DNA from: Ignavibacteria bacterium
Lineage (GTDB): Bacteria; Bacteroidota; Ignavibacteria; Tepidaquicellales; Tepidaquicellaceae
Direction of reading: 5' to 3'
Length of the DNA: 64,000 nt
Assembly: GCA_016709315.1 (NCBI GenBank)
Contig: JADJMZ010000007.1
Coordinates: forward strand, 248,001-312,000
The notes under the pieces are model-generated. The model was not told the DNA's origin, did not search any database, and saw nothing but the letters and a program-made list of their open reading frames with translations. Positions 28,102 through 35,354 of the stretch are shown here, piece after piece (position 1 is the stretch's first letter; each line of letters opens with the position of its first letter). Position numbers and translations under genes: made by a program.

Positions 28102-28429
28102 GATCTTATTAGTTTTAGTTTATAAAATTATTTTAAATTTATTTTTCCCGAATCAAACTAAGCAAAACTATGAATTATGATCAGATGAAATGCATTAAAC
28201 TTTTTTTTAATTCTTGGACTTATATTTTGATACGGTAAAATAATATTTTCAATTGTTTTGAGATTTTTTTATAGGATACATATTTAATTGAACAGCTTAA
28301 GCTATATATAAATAATAACAGATAATTACGGTTTGAAAATTCCTTATTTGTACATTAAATGTTCAAATTATTTTGCATATTTATAAATAATCATTCTACA
28401 CTTTTTTATGTATTAAAGAATAGTATCAG
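28102..28429. other. Divergent intergenic region
   Basis: An AT-rich stretch of 328 bases between the divergent SBBP and helical-protein genes. It must contain both promoters, but I find no full TTG-N20-TAnnTTTG match. No ORF, hairpin or repeat of note. Confidence 0.4.
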
Positions 28430-29890
28430 ATGATAAATGGCAATCTTTTAAAATTATTATCAGCATTAAGCGAATCTGAATTCCGCAAATTCGGCAAGTA
28501 TATAAATTCTCCTTATTTTAATGCAAATGCAAAACTAATACTTCTTTATGATCACCTTTCTGATTTTTATCCGGATTTTGATTCTCTGGAGTTAAGCAGA
28601 CAGAATATTTTCAGAAAGATTTATAAAGAAGACAGATATGTTGAAGGGACAATGTTTTATCTTATATCTGAAATGGAGAAATTAGTTTGCAGTTTTATAA
28701 GTCAGGAAAAAATAAATACTCTGTCATTCGATCTTGCTTTGCTTGAAGACCTGAGTAAAAAAAGAATCGACAGTTTGTTCGAAAAGAAATACAGATCATT
28801 CCTTAAAAAGCTTGACAGCAGTAATGACTCTGATAACTTTTTCAGATACTGTTCGTCCGTTATTTATTCTTCGCATCTTGATAATCAGAAAAATCAGCTT
28901 ACAAAAAAAGATGTTTTCAGGGAAGAATGGTTTAATCCTCTGAGTGAACTTATAAAATATTTCCTTAAAAGAATTTTGACTCAGATCTTATTATTAACCA
29001 ATTATAACAGGACTCTTAATGAAAAGCTTGAGATCCCTTTTGTCAGAAAAATAATGGATCTGATCGAAAGCGAGAGCAAATATCTTGAGCAGCCGGACAT
29101 TAAAATAATTTATCATCTGATCAGGATCCATATTTACAATGATGAAAAAAGTTATTTCACTGCTAAAGAATTTCTTATAAAGAACGGGAAAAAGCTCAGC
29201 AAAGTACAGATAAGTGAAATTATTAACAGTCTGCTTATTTTTTGCTTTAATAATATGATGAATGGCAAGAGCAATTACAGCGAGCAGTTTGAGATTGCAA
29301 AACTTAGAATTAAGTTCAATCAGCTTGTTGTAAATAATATAATTCGTATTGATGCATTTTATAATTTATTTATGATGGCAGTTTCACTGGAAGAGTTTGA
29401 CTGGGCGCAGGATTTTCTTAAGAAGTATTCAATTAATCTTGAACAGAAGTTCCGGAATAATGCGGTTCACTATGGCAACGCCAGGATTTTTTTTTATAAA
29501 AAGGAGTATGGTGAAGCATTGAAGGAATTATCGAAAATCAAAAATTTTTCTTTTATACATTACAAACCCGCTGTTAAGATTCTTCAGATGATGATATATT
29601 ACGAATTAAAACTTCTTCCGGAATGCACAGATGCTGCAAATTCTTTTATTCAGTTTCTGAGAAATGACAAATTAGTTCATACTGACTATAAAAAAGTTTA
29701 TGACAGATTTATTAAAATATATCTTAAACTTGTAAATGTGGAATCCTCAAAGAAAATGTCAAAACTTAACGACCTGTCGCAGACTGTAAAGAATCTAAAA
29801 GAAATGCTTATCTCAAGAAAATGGATCACTGTTAAAATAGATGAACTTGAGAAAAGAATGAAAAACTCACAAACCAAACAAGCGATTTAA
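28430..29890 (+). CDS. Helical repeat protein of unknown function (paralogue of 16968-18440)
   Basis: A 486-residue cytoplasmic-looking, highly charged helical protein. It shares the N-terminal pattern LSxxExxxFxKxxxSPYF, the FYPDF segment, the FRKIYKE box and a late AxxFFYKKEYGEALKEL helix with the protein at 16968. The C terminus is Lys-rich and ends in a coiled-coil-like stretch. No known domain is recognised; TPR-like folding is inferred from the periodic hydrophobics. The pair brackets genes for module-tailed secreted proteins, so it may be functionally tied to them, though this rests only on position. Confidence 0.75.
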   Translation: MINGNLLKLLSALSESEFRKFGKYINSPYFNANAKLILLYDHLSDFYPDFDSLELSRQNIFRKIYKEDRYVEGTMFYLISEMEKLVCSFISQEKINTLSFDLALLEDLSKKRIDSLFEKKYRSFLKKLDSSNDSDNFFRYCSSVIYSSHLDNQKNQLTKKDVFREEWFNPLSELIKYFLKRILTQILLLTNYNRTLNEKLEIPFVRKIMDLIESESKYLEQPDIKIIYHLIRIHIYNDEKSYFTAKEFLIKNGKKLSKVQISEIINSLLIFCFNNMMNGKSNYSEQFEIAKLRIKFNQLVVNNIIRIDAFYNLFMMAVSLEEFDWAQDFLKKYSINLEQKFRNNAVHYGNARIFFYKKEYGEALKELSKIKNFSFIHYKPAVKILQMMIYYELKLLPECTDAANSFIQFLRNDKLVHTDYKKVYDRFIKIYLKLVNVESSKKMSKLNDLSQTVKNLKEMLISRKWITVKIDELEKRMKNSQTKQAI

Positions 29891-30014
29891 AGTTAAAAGA
29901 AAAATCATTTTCTTTTATTCTCTATATACTCTACTCACTCCAAACACTCTACACACTCTATACACTCTATACACTCTCACAAGCGAAAATAAACTTTTTA
30001 ACTTTTAACTTTAA
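29887..30014. repeat. Short tandem repeats flanked by an inverted repeat
   Basis: Between the helical-protein gene and the SDR gene lies a tract of five or so copies of a 9-10 base unit around ACTCTATAC (29929-29980). It is bounded by an inverted pair, AAAGTTAAAAG on the left (from about 29889) and CTTTTAACTTT on the right (about 30002-30012). The left edge also holds an AAAAGAAAA/TTTTCTTTT hairpin that could act as a terminator. Confidence 0.55.
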
Positions 30015-30049
30015 GCTCAATTTAAGTATTTTAGAAAAACATAATTTTT

Positions 30050-30871
30050 ATGATGCCGGTGAAACCTGTTAATATAACATCTGAAAATAGAACTATACTT
30101 ATTTCCGGCGCTACTAGCGGAATTGGTCTGGAGTTTGTAAAAATTTATGCAGATTTGAATTACAATATCATTGCAATAGGAAGAGATTCAGAAAAACTAA
30201 AGTTGCTGAAATCTGATATAGAAATTAAATACTCTGTTAACGTCAGCACACTTATGATTGACCTGTCAAACCCAGAAGATTTAATAAATCTCTCTAAGCA
30301 AATCGACTCAGAAATTAAAGACATTGATATTTTGATTAACAATGCAGGCACAGGTGTTTATGGAGAATTTAAAGATACTGATTTCTCAAAAGAGCTTTCT
30401 ATGATTAATCTAAATATAGTAGCTTTGTCTTTTATTACAAAAATAGTTTTAAGAAAGATGCTGTTCAGAGGAAAAGGTAAAATTTTAAACGTAGCATCAA
30501 CTGCTGCTTTCAAGCCGGGTCCGTTAATGGCTGTGTATTATGCAACTAAAGCTTATGTGCTTTCATTTTCTCAGGCGGTTGCTTCTGAGATCAAAGGAAC
30601 AGGCGTCAGTCTCACTGTACTATGTCCCGGACCTGTCAATACTAAGTTCCTGAAAGAGTCTTCTGATAATGAACTGCGATATATAGATTATGGAAAAATG
30701 TCTGATCCAAAGGAAATTGCAATGTACGGGATGAAAGCTCTGGAGAAAAACAGATTAGTAGAAATTCCTGGATTCAGAAATAAATTAAACACTCTTGCCG
30801 TAAAATTTATTCCATCAAAAATATTAATGTATATGATTTACAGATCAAGAAAAAATAATTTAAAGCTGTAA
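30050..30871 (+). CDS. Short-chain dehydrogenase/reductase
   Basis: A 273-residue classical SDR. It has the cofactor motif SGATSGIGLEF near residue 17, the NNAG motif, the catalytic Ser in VASTAAFK and the YxxxK pair in YYATK. The following PGPVNTKF loop is typical. The C-terminal part with a hydrophobic stretch resembles the DltE/YqjQ-type SDRs. Its stop overlaps the next start by one base (TAATG), so it heads an operon with WecG, deacetylase, radical SAM and sugar transferase. It could form or modify a nucleotide sugar or lipid carrier intermediate; the substrate is not visible. Confidence 0.88.
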   Translation: MMPVKPVNITSENRTILISGATSGIGLEFVKIYADLNYNIIAIGRDSEKLKLLKSDIEIKYSVNVSTLMIDLSNPEDLINLSKQIDSEIKDIDILINNAGTGVYGEFKDTDFSKELSMINLNIVALSFITKIVLRKMLFRGKGKILNVASTAAFKPGPLMAVYYATKAYVLSFSQAVASEIKGTGVSLTVLCPGPVNTKFLKESSDNELRYIDYGKMSDPKEIAMYGMKALEKNRLVEIPGFRNKLNTLAVKFIPSKILMYMIYRSRKNNLKL

Positions 30872-31611
30872 TGGAAATAAAAAAGTTACAGATAGGCGAT
30901 CTGAATCTGCATTATGCGGAATTTGAGGATTTTGCTGTTTATTTATCCGGGCATTTAAAATTTAGTAATAAGCAGTTAATAATTGTTCATATAAATCTCA
31001 GAAATTATTATTTTATGAATAAAGACAATACTTTATACGATAACATAAAAAATAATTCAATTGCAGTTTTTGAAGGAATTGGATTGAAGATGTGCGCAGC
31101 TTTAAAAGGTTTTGGATTTATCAGTGATCTGAACGGAACAGATCTGTTTCCATTGTTTATGAAATTAACGGAAAGAACCGGTCATAAATTTTTTTTACTT
31201 GGAGGTTCAGAAAAATCATTAGCTGGTACAATAGAACATATTCATCAGAATTATCCGCAGGTTAATATTACAGGATCTCATAACGGATATTTTGATGAAA
31301 AAAAAGAAGCGGAAATTGTGAAATTTATAAACAAAAGTTGTGCTGATGTATTACTAATAAGCATGGGATTTCCTTTGCAGGAAAAATTTGTTTTTAAATA
31401 CAGGGATAAACTGAATGTATCTCTGATCTGGAATCTCGGCGGACTGTTTGATTTCTTATCTGGTCTCAAACCAAGAGCCCCTGCCATTATTCGCAGAATG
31501 AGATTTGAATGGCTTTACAGATTCGTTAAAGAGCCAATCAGAATGTTTCACAGAAACACAGTATCTGCTGTATGGTCTGTTGGAAAGATTCTTTTGATAA
31601 AAAAACAATAG
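30871..31611 (+). CDS. WecG/TagA/CpsF family glycosyltransferase
   Basis: A 246-residue GT26-type enzyme. Family features are GTDLFPLFMKLTERTGHKFF, LLGGSEKSL and the C-terminal PRAPAIIRRMRFEWLYR followed by a basic amphipathic tail. Relatives transfer ManNAc or a related sugar to a lipid-linked primer as the second step of teichoic acid, ECA or exopolysaccharide synthesis. Start and stop overlap neighbours or nearly so, which indicates translational coupling. It ends in TAG, showing that amber works as a stop here. It would act directly after the phosphoglycosyl transferase encoded three genes on. Confidence 0.9.
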   Translation: MEIKKLQIGDLNLHYAEFEDFAVYLSGHLKFSNKQLIIVHINLRNYYFMNKDNTLYDNIKNNSIAVFEGIGLKMCAALKGFGFISDLNGTDLFPLFMKLTERTGHKFFLLGGSEKSLAGTIEHIHQNYPQVNITGSHNGYFDEKKEAEIVKFINKSCADVLLISMGFPLQEKFVFKYRDKLNVSLIWNLGGLFDFLSGLKPRAPAIIRRMRFEWLYRFVKEPIRMFHRNTVSAVWSVGKILLIKKQ

Positions 31612-31618
31612 TGTTTAT

Positions 31619-32491
31619 ATGGTACCTTTACTGATAACAATGGATCTTGAAATTGCTAAAGATCATAATACTGAAGAACAAAAGACAATCCTTGAAAAAA
31701 TCAGTTTCGATTTAAATAAACTTCATCTTCCGCTTTCAATATTTCTTACTTCTGATTCTCTTGATCTGTTTAAAATGCACATTCATAAATTGAACTCTCC
31801 GGATAATGTATTCGGGATACACGGTATTGATCACGGATTTAATGAAAACTACAAAAACCTGGATGAAGAGATAATCAGAAGTAATATTGATTATGCTTTT
31901 TATAATATCTGCAATAGTCTTTTCAGAAGTCCTGAATCATTCAGAGGACCGTTTATGTCTACTTCTTCTGACACACAAAAAATATTAACAAAAAAAGGAA
32001 TTAAATCTGATTTTTCAGTGTGTTCGCAGAGAATGGATTTTATGAATTCTAAAGGAGGTGATATACGCTGGCTTTTTTCTCCGAGACTTCCTTATCATCC
32101 GTCAGTTAAATCTCCATACAGAACAGGCGAATCTCCTTTATGGGTTGTACCTCTCAGTTGTATAGGGTTTCCTTTCATATCATCTGTGCTGTACATATTT
32201 GGTCTGAGATTTATGAAATATTTTTTTAGAATATTAATGAAAGAATCAATGATTACAAAAAAACCCATTGTATATTTGTTTCATTCATACGAATTTACCG
32301 GAGATGTTTACTTGAATAAATCAGAACTGAATTATCCGGTCAGTTCTTTTTTTCATAAATTTTATATTTCTGATGTAAAGAAAAGATATGAACTGAACAT
32401 CTGTTTGTTAAAGTATATGCTGTCATTCGATTCAGTATTTCCGATGAACAGTTCGCAGTATATAAATTATCTTGAAAGGAGTTCAATATGA
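31619..32491 (+). CDS. Polysaccharide deacetylase (NodB-like)
   Basis: A 290-residue enzyme of the CE4/NodB-like fold. The N-terminal ITMDLEIAKDH holds the Asp of the first motif, HGIDHGF the two metal His residues, SFRGPFMST the third motif and LFHSYEF the C-terminal His. There is no signal peptide, so it likely works in the cytosol on lipid-linked or nucleotide-linked sugars. It overlaps the radical SAM gene by ATGA, a sign of coupling. The substrate is inferred to be an N-acetylated sugar in the glycan built by this operon. Confidence 0.85.
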   Translation: MVPLLITMDLEIAKDHNTEEQKTILEKISFDLNKLHLPLSIFLTSDSLDLFKMHIHKLNSPDNVFGIHGIDHGFNENYKNLDEEIIRSNIDYAFYNICNSLFRSPESFRGPFMSTSSDTQKILTKKGIKSDFSVCSQRMDFMNSKGGDIRWLFSPRLPYHPSVKSPYRTGESPLWVVPLSCIGFPFISSVLYIFGLRFMKYFFRILMKESMITKKPIVYLFHSYEFTGDVYLNKSELNYPVSSFFHKFYISDVKKRYELNICLLKYMLSFDSVFPMNSSQYINYLERSSI

Positions 32492-33582
32492 AAGACTTTT
32501 TTTACAAAACCCTTGCAAATTCAGTTTCCGGAATATTTCAAACTCCTAAATATCTTATACTTTTTGTCAGCAATAAGTGCTGGATGAAATGCAAACACTG
32601 CTGGTTCAGCGAAGAATGGAAATGCGATAATTTAAAAGAAGATTCACTTACATTTGAAGAATTAAATAAACTATCAGCTTCAGTAAGAAAAATGCTCTTC
32701 CTGAGTATTACCGGAGGAGAAGCTTTTGGCAGAAATGATATTGAAGAAGTCGTAAAACTTTTTACCCGTAAAGGAAAGACCGGAAGATATCAGATCCCGA
32801 CTTCCGGATTTTTAACATCACAGATTATTACAAAGACTGAAAACATTCTCATTCAGAATCCAGGAATTCCTTTCAGAGTGGATGTATCTCTGGACGGAAA
32901 TGAAGAAGTACACGATAAGATAAGAAACCTGAAAGGGAGTTTTTCCGGAGCTGTAGAAACCATTAAAGAACTTAATAATCTTAAGAAGAAATTTTCTTAT
33001 TTCGATGTTGGAGTTATAACTACTATCTCAGGTTTTAATCAGGATATTATTGATGAGATTTCTGAAATTATCAATAAAGTACATTCTGACGGCGAATGGA
33101 TGGTCAATCTTGTCAGAGGAAAAACCCGTGACTCAGATGCCGGAGAAGTACTTCTTGAAAATTACAATAAAGCGCACTATATTATTAATAACAGAATTAA
33201 AAGCGGAAACTACAAAGGTCACAGCGGACATCTTTCGGCAAAATGGCTTAGTGCGAAAAATTCTGTCAGAAGGAAAGTCATAAGTGATATAGTGCAGAAC
33301 AAAAAAGAAGGCGGTGCATGTTCTGCAGGATCGGTAGCAGGCGTTATTTTTGCTGACGGATCAGTATATCCCTGTGAAATGCTTGAAAGTTCTTTTGGCA
33401 ATTTAAGAGACTTTGATTTCAATCTTGGAAAACTCTGGAATTCCGGAACAGCAAAAGAAGTACGAAACAGGATACAGGATTCTCACTGCTTATGTACTCA
33501 GGAATGTTTTCTTTCTGTAAATTTTCTTATTCAGCCTCAGCTTTGGCCACGGTTAATCTATGAAAGATTTAAATTAAGATGA
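32488..33582 (+). CDS. Radical SAM/SPASM domain protein
   Basis: A 364-residue radical SAM enzyme. The [4Fe-4S] motif is CWMKCKHC (CX3CX2C) near residue 32, with the SAM-contact GGEAFGR after it and the DVSLDG strand. The C-terminal third holds Cys residues in the SPASM pattern: CSAGSVAGVIFADGSVYPCE, then CLCTQEC near the end, which would bind auxiliary Fe-S clusters. SPASM proteins often modify peptides or alcohols, and a member inside a glycan operon suggests oxidation or epimerisation of a sugar. Co-translation with the deacetylase supports this. The exact reaction is unknown. Confidence 0.9.
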   Translation: MKDFFYKTLANSVSGIFQTPKYLILFVSNKCWMKCKHCWFSEEWKCDNLKEDSLTFEELNKLSASVRKMLFLSITGGEAFGRNDIEEVVKLFTRKGKTGRYQIPTSGFLTSQIITKTENILIQNPGIPFRVDVSLDGNEEVHDKIRNLKGSFSGAVETIKELNNLKKKFSYFDVGVITTISGFNQDIIDEISEIINKVHSDGEWMVNLVRGKTRDSDAGEVLLENYNKAHYIINNRIKSGNYKGHSGHLSAKWLSAKNSVRRKVISDIVQNKKEGGACSAGSVAGVIFADGSVYPCEMLESSFGNLRDFDFNLGKLWNSGTAKEVRNRIQDSHCLCTQECFLSVNFLIQPQLWPRLIYERFKLR

Positions 33583-33588
33583 AATGCG

Positions 33589-34230
33589 ATGAATAATTTA
33601 TTCAGATATGCACTGTTAAAAAGATCTATTGATATATTGTTTTCAACAATCGGGATTACTGTTTTCTTTTTTCCTGTTTTGTTAATTGGCATAATGATAA
33701 GATCTACTTCCAAAGGACACTTATTTCACAGAGCATACAGGATAGGAAAAGAAGAGAAACCCTTTGTAATGTTTAAGATCAGGACAATGATTGTTAATAC
33801 CCCTGTGAAATCATTTGAATCTTTAAAAGAACCTGAAAAGTTTTATGTCCGGTTCGGGAAGGCATTGAGGTTGTCAGGAATTGATGAATTACCTCAGCTT
33901 TACAATATCCTGAAAGGCGAAATGAGTCTGGTTGGACCAAGACCAACACTTTTCGATCAAACTGATCTTATAGATTTAAGAGAGGAAAATAATATATATA
34001 AAGTCAAACCAGGACTTACCGGCTACGCTCAGATAAATGGCAGAACAAAATTAACTTCTGCATCAAAAGTCAGTTTAGATAAGTATTATCTCGACAATAT
34101 CTCTTTGAAATTAGATATGATAATACTATTTAAAACATTACCTGCTATAATAAAAGATATCAGAATTGCAAAAGATCAAAAGGAAAATACGATAAGCGAC
34201 GTTAAAAAAGTATTTACAGAAGTTAGTTAA
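33589..34230 (+). CDS. Phosphoglycosyl transferase (bacterial sugar transferase)
   Basis: A 213-residue monotopic phosphoglycosyl transferase of the PglC/WcaJ-core type. It has an N-terminal membrane hairpin (about residues 13-35), the basic FKIRTM motif, the SGIDELPQLYNILKGEMSLV region with the catalytic Asp-Glu pair, GPRP and the KPGLTGYAQINGR end. It moves a sugar phosphate from a UDP-sugar to undecaprenyl phosphate, the first membrane step of glycan assembly. It closes the five-gene operon and ends two bases from the convergent GT2 gene. Confidence 0.92.
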   Translation: MNNLFRYALLKRSIDILFSTIGITVFFFPVLLIGIMIRSTSKGHLFHRAYRIGKEEKPFVMFKIRTMIVNTPVKSFESLKEPEKFYVRFGKALRLSGIDELPQLYNILKGEMSLVGPRPTLFDQTDLIDLREENNIYKVKPGLTGYAQINGRTKLTSASKVSLDKYYLDNISLKLDMIILFKTLPAIIKDIRIAKDQKENTISDVKKVFTEVS

Positions 34231-34232
34231 TT

Positions 34233-35066
34233 TCATAAATAATTTCTTTTTATGTACCGTAAAAAAAATTGCAATTTATCTTTTACAAATTCCGGAAAAA
34301 ATGAATACAGATATTGTACAAAATGAATACTCAATCCGTAAAGATATAAAGGATATGTTTTCCTGTGTTTTAAAATAATTCCCATCTCAGTTCTTGCAAC
34401 TTCTCCCTGGTCTCTGAGAGATAAATTATGTTCACCCTGCATATAATGAGTAAAATATTCCTGAAAATTATAAAATTTTCCGTATTGACCGAGTCTTAAA
34501 AAAAAATCCCAGTCTTCAGCAACTCTGTACTTTCCGTAACATCCGGCTTTTAATGCAATTTCTTTTCTGAACATTACTGTAGTGTGTTCCATCGGACAGG
34601 CAAGCAGAGCTTTCTTTCTGATTTTTTCATCATTTTCATTCTTAAAGTAACGGTATAATTCATTTCCATCAGGATCAACCATTATGACTCCGCCACCGGT
34701 TATGACATGATCTTTATTTGAATCAAAAAAATCCACCTGCTTGCGGAGTTTATCCCTGGTGCACCATATATCATCATCATCTAATCTTGCAATATATTTC
34801 CCGCTTGATCTTAATATTCCAAAATTAAGATATTCGGAAATTCCTCCGGTTTTGCTTTCAGGTACATTAAAAAATTTAATTCTCGGTTCATCTTTAATAA
34901 AATTTGTAATTTGTTTTTCAGTATTCTCATCCGAGCTGTTATAGACAATTATTATTTCCCACTCCTGAAAAGTCTGTACTAATACACTTTCTATTGTTTT
35001 CTTCAAAAGAGCCGGACGGTTTTTTGTAGGAATAACTATGCTTACAAGCGGATTGTCTGTATTCAA
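34233..35066 (-). CDS. Glycosyltransferase family 2 protein
   Basis: A 277-residue GT-A glycosyltransferase. The start NPLVSIVIPTKNRPALLKKT, the IIIVYNSSDENTEKQI strand, the DxD-type RLDDDDIW and the CPMEHTTVMFRK segment are standard for GT2. A C-terminal hydrophobic, basic end may touch the membrane. It converges on the phosphoglycosyl transferase gene and most likely extends the same glycan. Acceptor and donor are unknown. Confidence 0.87.
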   Translation of the reverse strand: MNTDNPLVSIVIPTKNRPALLKKTIESVLVQTFQEWEIIIVYNSSDENTEKQITNFIKDEPRIKFFNVPESKTGGISEYLNFGILRSSGKYIARLDDDDIWCTRDKLRKQVDFFDSNKDHVITGGGVIMVDPDGNELYRYFKNENDEKIRKKALLACPMEHTTVMFRKEIALKAGCYGKYRVAEDWDFFLRLGQYGKFYNFQEYFTHYMQGEHNLSLRDQGEVARTEMGIILKHRKTYPLYLYGLSIHFVQYLYSFFPEFVKDKLQFFLRYIKRNYL

Positions 35067-35354
35067 TGTGAAATAATATTGATTTTAAAAATTATAACCG
35101 GAAAGACAAGTGACAATAACAAAACCGTAATTTTTATTAATTCTGATTTGATTCAGAATATTTTAAAAAACATTTCCACTCATTTGAAACCGGTATAAAA
35201 AACACAGATGGGAAATTGTTCTTATCTTTTATGTTAATCTCTGATTTCGATTCACGCCAGGATTGATATAGAAAGATCCTCTTCAATTAAATACAGCTTG
35301 AATTTTAGATTTTTCAAATAAAGAAGATTAATCTTTTATCCCTTAAGAATAAAT
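35067..35354. other. Intergenic stretch without recognised genes
   Basis: A 288-base AT-rich region between two minus-strand genes. It should carry the GT2 promoter and the end of the FG-GAP gene transcript. I see no clear hairpin, promoter match or ORF. Confidence 0.35.

Noticed and set aside
29929..29980. CRISPR array
   Set aside because: The units are about 9-10 bases with no spacers of regular length and no cas genes in the window.
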